64,000 nucleotides of DNA from Pseudanabaena sp. Salubria-1 (GCA_023336205.1 JALQCR010000018.1:62001-126000), one strand, 5' to 3'. Positions 8,757-16,190 are shown, counted from the first letter of the stretch. The notes: generated by a model from the sequence alone, not told the origin. Program-made: numbers and translations.

Positions 8757-8950
8757 ATTTACTTATCCCCTTAAACCCAGAAGACCCTGCTTTTGTCGTT
8801 TTCGCTTCAACCTCTAAAATTAATCGATCTGCTACTTTTGTGTAGTTTTCTACTTCGATTCCTGGCAGATTTAAAAGTTCGGTTAGAATTGGCTGCATAT
8901 TTGTTGTTTTGTATCTTATGTTACCTTAGCATCATTTAGACGATTGAGCC

Positions 8951-9075
8951 CATAGTTCTGCTGCATCAAATAAATCTGTAGGCACAGTTAAACTCTCTTC
9001 ATCCCTAGCAAGTGCTTCCCAACCAGTGATAGTAATATTCCCTAAATCAAAAATAGGCTCAAAGTGTATAACTAT
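8951..9075 (-). pseudogene. EAL gene, piece carrying the E-A-L signature
   Basis: The minus strand reads H-F-E-P-I-F-D-L-G-N, then T-G-W-E-A-L-A-R-D-E-E-S and P-T-D-L-F-D-A-A-E-L-W. The Glu of W-E-A-L-A-R is the signature catalytic residue. It is bounded by ISL3-A on one side and the MITE on the other and joins in frame to both neighbouring pieces. Confidence 0.88.
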
Positions 9076-9209
9076 GGCTCATCTGGGTTTGAGGGGTAAA
9101 TGGTACAGTATCGATACAATTATTGGCGACATGGTAGGGCTGTAACTGTTGCTCCGAGAGGATTCTGATTACTATTAGCTGTGCTTATCCCCATGAACCC
9201 AGAAGAGCC
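9076..9209. mobile_element. 134-bp MITE derived from an ISL3-B-type element
   Basis: The ends GGCTCATCTGGGTTTGAGGG (9076) and, reversed from 9209, GGCTCTTCTGGGTTCATGGG closely match the ISL3-B ends. A perfect 8-bp target duplication ATAACTAT flanks it (9068-9075 and 9210-9217). The interior has no coding capacity. It is inserted in the EAL gene; removing it restores the frame K-I-V-I-H-F-E-P. Confidence 0.9.
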
Positions 9210-9900
9210 ATAACTATCTTTGAAAGTCGCTCACAAAAAAGATCAAGTCTTTTATTGTACAAAGATATCGGCAAAAATCCATAGTCTCGTTTTAAATCAT
9301 CCAGAATACTTTCTTCAATCCTTGAAGGCTGTAAATGAGAATTTCGAGTAGCTCTATAGAAGCTAGAAATAATTCTAGAAAAAGCATCATTCAGATAATT
9401 AGAATCTTTTGATAATCCGCAGACAACCATAAATTCAATATCGTTGAATGAATCTAATGGTATTAGGATAAAAGCTTTAGATATTGATATCTTTTCATCA
9501 TAAAGCATTCTATATATCCCATGATTACCAGTAGTAAAAACAGATTCAGTTGAAATATTTGATAGAACTTTACTCTTAATAATTTCGACATAGTCTGAGC
9601 TATTAATATCATGACTAAGATTACTTTGTGATTTTAAATGCCAACCAGATTTATTTTTGTGATTATTCATTACAAAAATAAAATCAGCATCCGAAGCTAG
9701 CCTAATCAACTCAAGAATAGTATCTGAATCATAAATATTGTTAGTATCTTGAGTATCTTGAGAAAGATAATTACTTCTATATTGTTCAATCAATCTATCA
9801 ATAAAAGGATTGATTGAAGTAAACTTGGTATAGGGTTGTAATGATCCAAAGCATCTAGTTTTTTGTTGGCTTCTAAATTTATCTTTCCAAGACTAATTTT
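9210..9900 (-). pseudogene. N-terminal sensory-like region of the EAL protein
   Basis: This is the 5' piece of the split EAL gene, about 195-230 residues. It has a predicted alpha/beta layout (S-D-A-D-F-I-F-V-M-N-N, then F-I-L-I-P-L-D-S and I-E-F-M-V-V-C-G-L-S) reminiscent of a GAF-type sensory domain, followed by two helices leading into the EAL domain. A GAF assignment is tentative. The start is uncertain: a TTG at 9793 overlaps the predicted native TGA of the caspase gene (TTGA-type coupling), while the open frame itself extends up to a TAG near 9894. The final residues of the present frame (about 9185-9209) are encoded by the MITE. Confidence 0.7.
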
Positions 9901-9931
9901 GGGTCTTCTGGGTTTAAGGGGATAAGTAAAT

Positions 9932-10711
9932 CTAATGAGAAAGACAAGCTAATAATCTAGAACGAAAATTTAAAAAATTTAAAAAACCATAAGCCTGTCG
10001 TTTAATTAATTTAATACGATTATTAAGTCCCTCCATCACACCACTAGATGTACGATTTAAAAAGTAGTTACAAATATTATCAAGATGATTACGAATGGTT
10101 TCCAAAACTGCGCCATAAACAGCTTTAGCTTTTTGAAGCCATTCTTTTAATTGTTTCTGACCCTCTTCAGGAGTTTTACAAGTCTCAAAAATACTTCTAA
10201 AGTCTTCTTTGAGATTATAAGCTAGTCGCAAGCGTTTAGAACATTTCAAGACATTTTCTAACTTCACTTTTTCTTCTTCTGTTAAGTCTACCTTGTTCTT
10301 TAGTAGAATAAATCGACTACCTTTAATCTTGATTTTAGCTTTTTGACGCAGTTGATTTAACTCTTTGATTAGTGGCTGCATAACATGAAATCTGTCGATG
10401 ACAATTTTCGCATTTGGAAATACTTCTTTGACAACTTTGGGAAAGCCTCCCCACATATCAATGCTAACCTCCTCTACTTTTTCCCTTATCTCAATCGGTT
10501 GCTGCTTCAGGACTTCAATGATGTCATCTTGTTTATGACTATCAATTACTTCTAGTAATGCTCCTGCGTCAATACTTGATACGACTGTCACAAAGTCTTT
10601 ATGTCCTTTGCGTTTACTCACTTCATCAATACTCACTCGTTTTACTTCTTTCCAATCATCTTTTTTTTTAGAGAAAATTGGTGATTGAAAATCCCTTGTA
10701 TTTGATCCCAA
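9932..10711 (-). CDS. ISL3-B transposase, orfB (DDE core), copy 2
   Basis: The deduced sequence is the same as orfB at 7977-8756, with the D-D-E regions S-I-D-E-V, S-I-D-M-W-G and G-V-M-E-G-L-N-N. It lies in the -1 frame relative to orfA after the nine-A run. The shared frame break means that it either is functional (programmed frameshifting) or predates the copy that spread. Confidence 0.82.
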   Translation of the reverse strand: MGSNTRDFQSPIFSKKKDDWKEVKRVSIDEVSKRKGHKDFVTVVSSIDAGALLEVIDSHKQDDIIEVLKQQPIEIREKVEEVSIDMWGGFPKVVKEVFPNAKIVIDRFHVMQPLIKELNQLRQKAKIKIKGSRFILLKNKVDLTEEEKVKLENVLKCSKRLRLAYNLKEDFRSIFETCKTPEEGQKQLKEWLQKAKAVYGAVLETIRNHLDNICNYFLNRTSSGVMEGLNNRIKLIKRQAYGFLNFLNFRSRLLACLSH

Positions 10712-11097
10712 CTCAAATATTCATCTCGACTTACTTGCTCCACACTCGCACTTTGTACTCGTTGATAAACATACTCCTCATACCTTTGTGTGTATCGTCT
10801 TTCCCAGTCTACAAAGGGTAACTTTTCCGTAAAATGTCTTTGACAATGTTGACAATAAAATTGGCGGCGCGGCGTATTTAAATAAACTATTTTCCCAAAT
10901 ACTGACAAATCTCGAATCAATATCGGTCGATTTTGTTTTAATTTTCCACCATGCGTATTACAATGCGGACAAGTAATTTCATCCTGTAAAAATCTCAACT
11001 TTAGGGTGATTTTATTTTCTTCTTCCGTAAAACTTTCAACGGTTGTGTTGGGTAAATTTAGCAACCTATCTAGATACAAGTCCATACCTGTCACCAC
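10642..11097 (-). CDS. ISL3-B transposase, orfA, copy 2
   Basis: The 151 codons are the same as orfA of copy 1 (7591-8046): an N-terminal zinc ribbon followed by the helical region, ending just past the nine-A slippery run. The stop overlaps orfB by about 70 bases. Confidence 0.85.
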   Translation of the reverse strand: MVTGMDLYLDRLLNLPNTTVESFTEEENKITLKLRFLQDEITCPHCNTHGGKLKQNRPILIRDLSVFGKIVYLNTPRRQFYCQHCQRHFTEKLPFVDWERRYTQRYEEYVYQRVQSASVEQVSRDEYLSWDQIQGIFNHQFSLKKKMIGKK

Positions 11098-11934
11098 TTA
11101 TCTTTGTGCTTCATTATACATTAATCCCCTCAAACCCAGAAGAGCCCTAATTTTTTTGTCGTTTATAATTGATTTATGATGTAATTTAACCTTAGTCTTG
11201 GCTAAAACAATATCAAAGCCTTTATCTTTAAGAACAATTATCTTAGGTGTTACATTAGGAAGCTTTTCTTGAACTTTTCTGTTAGCATATTCGTGTAATT
11301 CTAAAACTGATATTTGTCCATCATTGTTATGATCTCCTTCTCCTGTTTCAATACCTTTAACAAGATAATGAGTATAGACAGATAGATCAGAATCAGAGTC
11401 CTTTTGTTCAAATGAATATTGCGTAGAACTAGAAGAAGTCAACACAACCCGACCTTCAGCCCCTAACTGTGCCTTCAAATCAATAGCTCCATCATCCTTA
11501 GACTGCAAATTTGGATCGAAAGCGCCACTATAACAACAGTCCAAAATAATTGCTTGTCGCTTCGCACGACTGTTATTCATCATGTCATGCACAAATTTTG
11601 CAGGGACAGCCGTAGAACGAATCAGATCGCCCTTTGCCGATTTTTGGGTAATCCGGGTCGCAAAATGTAAATTATTACTTTCATCCTTAATCCCATGCCC
11701 CGAAAAGAACAACAATACAAAATCGTCCTTGCCACAAGTTGAAAATAGAGTCTCAATCTCGAATTGCATTGTTTGAGGATCAGGGTTAGTTAAAACTTTC
11801 ACCTCATTAAAGTCACCCATCTCTGAGTCCTTGAGGATGCGCTCTAAAGCCACAACATCCCTCACCGCCGCAGGTAGAGGATTTAACCCTACCTCGTACT
11901 CACTAACCCCAATCAACAATGCAACCTTAGCCAT
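11098..11934 (-). CDS. Caspase-fold peptidase (orthocaspase-like), 3' end disrupted by ISL3-B2
   Basis: The peptidase domain covers residues 1-240. The catalytic dyad is visible: His80 in F-F-S-G-H-G-I-K-D and Cys133/134 in L-D-C-C-Y-S-G-A-F. An EF-hand-like loop D-H-N-N-D-G-Q-I-S-V-L-E (about 215-226) follows, common in bacterial caspase homologues. Such enzymes are cysteine endopeptidases, often cleaving after Arg/Lys, and serve as effectors in conflict and cell-death systems. The native frame runs to 11147; the last 15 or so residues are IS-encoded. With the IS removed the frame continues for about 35 codons to a TGA near 9790. The ATG lies 26 nt downstream of the EACC1-like gene, so the two form an operon. 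The domain itself is intact and may still be active. Confidence 0.88.
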   Translation of the reverse strand: MAKVALLIGVSEYEVGLNPLPAAVRDVVALERILKDSEMGDFNEVKVLTNPDPQTMQFEIETLFSTCGKDDFVLLFFSGHGIKDESNNLHFATRITQKSAKGDLIRSTAVPAKFVHDMMNNSRAKRQAIILDCCYSGAFDPNLQSKDDGAIDLKAQLGAEGRVVLTSSSSTQYSFEQKDSDSDLSVYTHYLVKGIETGEGDHNNDGQISVLELHEYANRKVQEKLPNVTPKIIVLKDKGFDIVLAKTKVKLHHKSIINDKKIRALLGLRGLMYNEAQR

Positions 11935-11960
11935 GACTTTACACCTAAAATGTCAGTTAC

Positions 11961-12338
11961 CTATGCCGCCAAAAAGTCTTGAGCCGCCTTCATCGCAAAT
12001 TCTAATTCTTCACGGCTATTTGCCTTCACCGACAACTTCTTACCATTGCCCTCCACCGTAAATTCAATTGGCTTACCACCAAGGCGATCGCCTAGAAACC
12101 CCAAAAGCTTTTTCGCATTAGCCGCACTCACCTCAGCCGTCAGTAAACCCACCACAAACCCACCTATGGATTTATTCCCCTCTGGCGGATTTGGGTCAAT
12201 TACGCGACTCGCCTCATCGACTTCATCTACTTGCCTCAACTCAGACACAAGCCGTTGCGCCTGTTCATCTAGTTCCTCTGAGTCAAGCTCAGGATCGTTA
12301 AAAGCGATCGTAAATTTAATGCTGGAGTTAGAAGCCAT
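11961..12338 (-). CDS. EACC1-like small protein (effector-associated constant component)
   Basis: This 125-residue protein has an N-terminal beta strand (S-I-K-F-T-I-A-F), a helix with E-E-L-D-E-Q-A-Q-R-L, a central G-N-K-S-I-G-G-F-V-V-G-L-L region, and a C-terminal beta-beta-helix (P-I-E-F-T-V-E-G-N-G-K-K-L-S-V then a Glu/Ala-rich helix). That order, and its place directly before a caspase gene, match EACC1, a component predicted in NTP-dependent bacterial conflict systems that pairs with varied peptidase effectors. The family assignment is by pattern only and is not certain. It has no signal peptide or membrane segment. It is the first gene of the minus-strand operon and lies divergent from sdhB. 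Confidence 0.6.
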   Translation of the reverse strand: MASNSSIKFTIAFNDPELDSEELDEQAQRLVSELRQVDEVDEASRVIDPNPPEGNKSIGGFVVGLLTAEVSAANAKKLLGFLGDRLGGKPIEFTVEGNGKKLSVKANSREELEFAMKAAQDFLAA

Positions 12339-12502
12339 ACTGATTCAACGAGTTTTTCACATTATTTACTCGATTACTGCGAATTATATCAGCTAAAAAC
12401 TTGATATTCAGTAAAACGTCGCGATTAAAGCGATCGCCCCATCCATCAAACATTGCGTTAAAGTTAAACTTAATGCACAAAGCCCGATCGCCAATATCAA
12501 CC

Positions 12503-13492
12503 ATGAATATTACAGTCAAGCTTCGCCGCCAAACATCACGCAATAGCGAACCCACCTATCAAACCTATCAAATCGAAGCCGACCCCGATCGCACAACTGT
12601 CCTTGACGCATTAATCAAAATTCAAGGCGAACAGGATGGCTCCATCGGCTTTCGGCGCAACTGTCGCAATGCTATTTGTGGATCTTGCTCGATGCGAATT
12701 AATGGGCGATCGGGCTTAGCTTGTCAGAAACATATCAGCGAAGTGATGGGAGAGCAGGATACCGAATTGGTAATTGAGCCAATGCAAAATTTGCCTGTGA
12801 TCAAGGACTTGATCGTGGACATGACTAAGTTTTGGGATAATCTTGCTAAAGTCGATCCCTATGTCTCCACCGCATCACGGCAAATTAGCAAAACTGAATA
12901 CCTCCAAACTCCAGCCCAACGAGCCAAACTCCAAGCTGCCGCCAATTGCATACTCTGCGGTTCTTGCTATTCCGAATGTAATGCTGCTGCTGTAAGCGAT
13001 CGCTTTGTTGGTCCCCATGCATTAGCGAAAGCATATCGAGTCATGGCAGACAATCGTGACGATCGCACTGAGGAACGAGTAGAGAAATATAACGAATCAG
13101 GATTTGTCTGGGACTGCACGCGCTGCTATAACTGCAACGAAGTTTGTCCAGTGGAAGTACAACCACTTGATCGGATTTCCCAAATTAAGCATGAGATTCT
13201 TGCTAATACTGATCTACCAGAATCTACCGCTCAGCGTCATCGTCACGCGATGGTTGAACTAGTCAAAGAAGACGGCTGGATCGATGAAAGTAAATTTGGT
13301 GTGCGCGTAGTTGGAGATAACTTTCGAGATATCAAAGGATTACTCAGCATTTTTCCCCTCGGCATTCGCATGGTTTTAAGCGGCAAAATGCCCTACCCTT
13401 GGGAGTTTCAGAAATCAGAAGGAGCATCTGAAGCTAAAGCTTTGATTGAAGCGATCTATTCTGCGAAGAGCGATCGCGAAAGCCAACAATAA
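12503..13492 (+). CDS. sdhB: Succinate dehydrogenase / fumarate reductase iron-sulfur subunit
   Basis: SdhB passes electrons from the flavoprotein SdhA to quinone. The 329-residue protein has an N-terminal 2Fe-2S ferredoxin domain (C-R-N-A-I-C-G-S-C-S-M-R, about residues 54-65, with a later Cys in G-L-A-C-Q-K) and a C-terminal domain with two cluster motifs: C-I-L-C-G-S-C-Y-S-E-C (about 155-165) and C-T-R-C-Y-N-C-N-E-V-C-P (about 211-222). About 90 residues follow the last motif, longer than the Escherichia coli enzyme but common in cyanobacteria. The ATG at 12503 (M-N-I-T-V-K-L-R-R) is chosen over an upstream in-frame start because it opens the domain. No sdhA is adjacent. Confidence 0.92.
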   Translation: MNITVKLRRQTSRNSEPTYQTYQIEADPDRTTVLDALIKIQGEQDGSIGFRRNCRNAICGSCSMRINGRSGLACQKHISEVMGEQDTELVIEPMQNLPVIKDLIVDMTKFWDNLAKVDPYVSTASRQISKTEYLQTPAQRAKLQAAANCILCGSCYSECNAAAVSDRFVGPHALAKAYRVMADNRDDRTEERVEKYNESGFVWDCTRCYNCNEVCPVEVQPLDRISQIKHEILANTDLPESTAQRHRHAMVELVKEDGWIDESKFGVRVVGDNFRDIKGLLSIFPLGIRMVLSGKMPYPWEFQKSEGASEAKALIEAIYSAKSDRESQQ

Positions 13493-13895
13493 ATTCATCC
13501 AAATCGTATACAGTACTAAAAAATGAAAAGTACAGTACAGGTAAATCTATCACCTCTCACTCTGCAAGATTTCCTCAAACAGCCAGAGACTAAACCTGCT
13601 AGTGAATATATTGACAATCAAATCATCCAAAAGCCAAGGCAACAGGGAAAACATAGCACCTTGCAGGGAGAACTTGTCCCGACGATTAATGGGATATTGA
13701 AACCTAATCGCATTGGTCGTGCTTACCCAGAATTACGTTGCACTTTTGGTGGACGTTCGACAGTGCCAGATATTGCAGTGTTTGAATGGGAGAGAATTCC
13801 CCGCGAATCTAATGGTGAAGTGGCTAATACTTTTGCGATCGCGCCAGACTGGACAATCGAAATTCTCTCACCCGATCAAAGCCAAACTAAAGTAA

Positions 13896-15153
13896 CTGAG
13901 ATCTTGCACCATTCCTGAAAGAGTTAAGTAGGAATGGGTTTGAGAATAATTTCAAACCCATGACGAGCAGCAATATCGGCACTAATTTGGAGATACCTAA
14001 GAAGTTTCAACCAAAGGACAGAAGGAAATAAAACGGAAAGTGTCAAATCACAGGTAGCTTTCCAGTCCAAGACAGGAGGACTCGACCATTGATCAATCCA
14101 ATGGGCCAAAAGATAAGCAAGCAGAGAGAGGATAAGCCAACGATAAACACCAAGTTTTGTAGATTGCCCAAAACAATGCAAACCAAAGCGATGTTTGATG
14201 GTTTTGAAGAATCCCTCAATCGCCCAACGCTTACGACCTAACATCACCAGATAAGCACCAGAATAAGGATGAGAAGAGACAACAAAGCGTAACTCCCGTT
14301 TACTATCAGCTCTTTTGAGCCAAAACCAAGAGATCGTCAAAGGCTGAGTTAGCCCTTCTAGCAAAATTTGTTGTCCACGTTTGCCATGACGATAAAGTTG
14401 TTTGACTGTACGGCCATCTTGAAGTTTACGATTGTTGCGTACACCGACAACGATGCGCCAAGTCTTGGCGCGGACAGTATTGAAAAACTTCACCGTACTA
14501 AACTCAGTATCAGCAAGGACAATCACAGTCTTGCCTTGGGTTAGTTGCTTGGGTACTGTCCCCAATAACTTACAAGCTAAGTCAGAGGGACTGGGGTATC
14601 CTTTGCCGCGCCATACTCTAAAACTCCATGGTACGCGCCACTCTCCATAGACCAGATACAGTACAACCAGATGTAGTCCTCGCTTTCCGTTTAGTATTCT
14701 CACCCATGGGTCTGGTTCGTTTTGGGTGGGATTGCTCAAATGTAAAAACTTGCCGCTTTTTTCTAGGGTAGTCAAGTCTATCAGTATCTTTAATGGCACT
14801 TGTTTCGATGGGCGATGCTTGGCGATTTGTCCCAAAATAGCCTGCCGTGTTGACCGAATTACTGCTCTCGTTGACCAGTTATAGTGATTGAGAAATCGGC
14901 TGAGTGCACTCGCTGATTTTATCTGTGTATGTTCTGGATAAGGATGCCTTTGTGCTTCGAGAAATAGTCCTAGTATTGCATTGAGACTTGCTGTTTGATA
15001 CACACTTGGCATCAAACACAGAAGACTATACACTAGCCCTTGGGCGTGCTTAACGATGCTTTCCATGCTCGTTATTTAATTTACTACTACGCCCTTTTTT
15101 TCACATTTCTGCTCTTTCTGCAACCCCTTTTCTTGAATGGTGCAAGATCTCAG
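13896..15153 (-). mobile_element. IS4-superfamily insertion sequence, copy 2 (intact)
   Basis: The element is 1258 bp, with the inverted repeat CTGAGATCTTGCACCATTC at both ends and a 4-bp duplication GTAA (13892-13895 and 15154-15157). It is the uninterrupted version of the element at 954-3697. Confidence 0.94.
13924..15066 (-). CDS. IS4-superfamily transposase (copy 2)
   Basis: The deduced protein is the same 380 residues as copy 1 (2527-3669). It has D-D-E regions at L-I-D-L-T, L-A-D-T-E-F and R-W-A-I-E-G-F-F-K. Here the native upstream region (about 87 bp from the IS end to the ATG) is present, so this copy is the better candidate for expression. Confidence 0.9.
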   Translation of the reverse strand: MESIVKHAQGLVYSLLCLMPSVYQTASLNAILGLFLEAQRHPYPEHTQIKSASALSRFLNHYNWSTRAVIRSTRQAILGQIAKHRPSKQVPLKILIDLTTLEKSGKFLHLSNPTQNEPDPWVRILNGKRGLHLVVLYLVYGEWRVPWSFRVWRGKGYPSPSDLACKLLGTVPKQLTQGKTVIVLADTEFSTVKFFNTVRAKTWRIVVGVRNNRKLQDGRTVKQLYRHGKRGQQILLEGLTQPLTISWFWLKRADSKRELRFVVSSHPYSGAYLVMLGRKRWAIEGFFKTIKHRFGLHCFGQSTKLGVYRWLILSLLAYLLAHWIDQWSSPPVLDWKATCDLTLSVLFPSVLWLKLLRYLQISADIAARHGFEIILKPIPT

Positions 15154-15431
15154 GTAACCAAAAATATTCTGCATTGCCTAAAACATGGAACTCAAATGGG
15201 TTGGCTGCTCGATCCCGATGAAAAAACGGTATTTGTCTATCAGCAAAAACAGGAAATTGAAGTGTTTGACGACCCAGATGCAATTCTTCCTGTCCCAGCT
15301 TTTGCGAATGGTTTACAACTCACGGTGAAAGACTTGTTTGCATGGTTGCTGGATTAAACAGTTTCTTATAATGGATTCTATGATCACGACAATAAAGCTG
15401 ACCGATTAACATCTTATTAGGTTTCTTAAAT

Positions 15432-15770
15432 ATGAGTACAGATCTACCTGCAAACTTACAATCCGAGAAATTGAAGGCTTCTTTACCAGCTTTACAAAAT
15501 CACTTGCAAGGATTTCTTGCAGAATATGAAGATAAGGTTGCTCAAGCACGTGCCCAACTTGCCCATGTGGAAGCACTCCTAGTAAGCCTACCTACTGAAG
15601 CACCTAAATCTAAAGGTAAAAAGAAAGATGATCGCCCTAAAATGTCAGACTATCCTACGCAAAAAAATTTAAGCCCTAAACGCCGATCTCTGTTTGGTTC
15701 AGATAAAGATAAAATTATCATTGGGAAAAAATTTGATGAACCCTTGACAGAATTTCAGGATTATATTTGA
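15432..15770 (+). CDS. Chimeric antitoxin: coiled-coil N-terminus joined to a VapB-like tail
   Basis: The first 65 residues closely resemble the N-terminus of the H1-like protein at 19604-20758 (shared E-Y-E-D-K-V-A-Q-A-R-A-Q-L-A-H-V-E-A-L-L), a predicted coiled coil. The last 30 residues (S-L-F-G-S-D-K-D-K-I-I-I-G-K-K-F-D-E-P-L-T-E-F-Q-D-Y-I) are the toxin-binding tail typical of DUF2281 antitoxins. Its TGA overlaps the ATG of the PIN toxin that follows. The usual DUF2281 N-terminal helix is missing, so the dimerisation or DNA-binding part appears to have been replaced by recombination with a copy of the neighbouring gene. Antitoxin function is an inference from position and tail. Confidence 0.72.
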   Translation: MSTDLPANLQSEKLKASLPALQNHLQGFLAEYEDKVAQARAQLAHVEALLVSLPTEAPKSKGKKKDDRPKMSDYPTQKNLSPKRRSLFGSDKDKIIIGKKFDEPLTEFQDYI

Positions 15771-16171
15771 TGAGTCATTTCTTGCTTGATACTCATTCCT
15801 TAATTTGGTTCTTTAAAGGAGATGCTCAATTAAGCCGTAAAGCTCGAACAATAATTGATGATGAGGAAAATATAAAATTCATCAGCATAGTTAGTGCATG
15901 GGAAATGACAATCAAACAAAGTAAAGGTAGAGAGTTTCTCGATTTGGGAACAACAGTTGATAATTTTGTCGAACAAAAGCTTATCTATAAGGATTTTCAG
16001 CTTCTCCCAGTTGAATTATCCCATTTGAAGTTTTTGTCTGTACTACCAGTTTTCCAAAAACATAAAGATCCTTTTGACCGCTTATTGATTGCTCAAGCAA
16101 TGAGTGAAAATTTATCTCTGATTAGTTGTGACAGTAAATTTAAAGACTATCCTATAGACAGAATTTGGTAG
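15770..16171 (+). CDS. VapC-type PIN-domain RNase toxin
   Basis: The intact 133-residue PIN protein has the first catalytic Asp in F-L-L-D-T-H-S-L-I-W (residue 7), the second acidic site in S-A-W-E-M-T-I-K (Glu about 44), and the C-terminal K-D-P-F-D-R-L-L-I-A-Q and L-I-S-C-D-S-K-F motifs. Toxins of this family cut tRNA or other RNA with Mg or Mn. The ATG at 15770 overlaps the antitoxin stop (TGATG); a TTG one codon earlier is possible but less likely. It pairs with the chimeric antitoxin upstream. Confidence 0.87.
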   Translation: MSHFLLDTHSLIWFFKGDAQLSRKARTIIDDEENIKFISIVSAWEMTIKQSKGREFLDLGTTVDNFVEQKLIYKDFQLLPVELSHLKFLSVLPVFQKHKDPFDRLLIAQAMSENLSLISCDSKFKDYPIDRIW

Positions 16172-16190
16172 TGATCGCTTCCGCAAAAAA

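Larger units (their letters stand above)
7542..8787 (+). mobile_element. ISL3-family element B, copy 1 (nested in ISL3-A)
   Basis: This element is 1246 bp. Its ends are GGCTCTTCTGGGTTTGAGGG (7542) and, reversed from 8787, GGGTCTTCTGGGTTTAAGGG. It has an 8-bp target duplication TGCTTTTG at 7534-7541 and 8788-8795. Size and deduced proteins match copy 2 at 9901-11146, so the transposition is recent. Confidence 0.93.
6427..8898 (-). pseudogene. ISL3-A transposase split by ISL3-B1
   Basis: The N-terminal 34 codons lie at 8796-8898 and the remaining 371 codons plus the stop at 6427-7541. Removing 7542-8787 and one TGCTTTTG duplication restores 406 codons, the same length as the 405-residue transposase at 58458-59675. 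The deduced C-terminal sequence matches that copy. The insertion falls just ahead of the zinc-ribbon C-P-R-C motif. Confidence 0.9.
6411..8950 (-). mobile_element. ISL3-family element A (interrupted by ISL3-B1)
   Basis: The terminal inverted repeats begin GGCTCTATCGTTCAAACTAT at 6411 and, reversed from 8950, GGCTCAATCGTCTAAATGAT. The target duplication is CATAGTTC (6403-6410 and 8951-8958). Without the nested element and its 8-bp duplication the length is 1286 bp, identical to the intact copy at 58406-59691. It is inserted in the EAL gene. Confidence 0.93.
9901..11146 (-). mobile_element. ISL3-family element B, copy 2
   Basis: The 1246-bp element has the same ends as 7542-8787 in opposite orientation and an 8-bp target duplication CTAATTTT (9893-9900 and 11147-11154). 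It is inserted near the 3' end of the caspase gene. Confidence 0.93.
13523..15357 (+). pseudogene. Uma2-family (DUF820) protein split by an IS
   Basis: Uma2 proteins have a PD-(D/E)xK nuclease-like fold and are greatly expanded in cyanobacteria; their role is unclear. The N-terminal part (13523-13895) shows the family core, A-Y-P-E-L-R-C-T-F-G, then P-D-I-A-V-F-E-W and P-D-W-T-I-E-I-L-S-P-D-Q-S. The C-terminal part (15154-15357) continues N-I-L-H-C-L-K-H-G-T-Q-M-G-W-L-L-D-P-D-E-K-T-V. Removing the IS (13896-15153) and one GTAA duplication rejoins K-V-T-K-N-I in frame, so the gene was intact before insertion. The C-terminal conserved G-x-x-x-x-W-L-I/L-D-P is the family's usual ending. Confidence 0.88.

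Noticed and set aside
9185..9209. Last residues of the 202-codon sensory-region frame as a real C-terminus
   Set aside because: These bases belong to the MITE; without it the frame continues into the EAL domain.
13923..15153. Expression of the Uma2 gene as two separate functional proteins
   Set aside because: The halves are cut inside the nuclease-like fold, so neither would fold alone, and no start codon with a ribosome site opens the second half.
4709..16171. A prophage or integrative element as the source of the accessory island
   Set aside because: No integrase, phage structural gene, tRNA-adjacent att repeat or conjugation gene is present. The region is explained by individual IS insertions and toxin-antitoxin-type genes.
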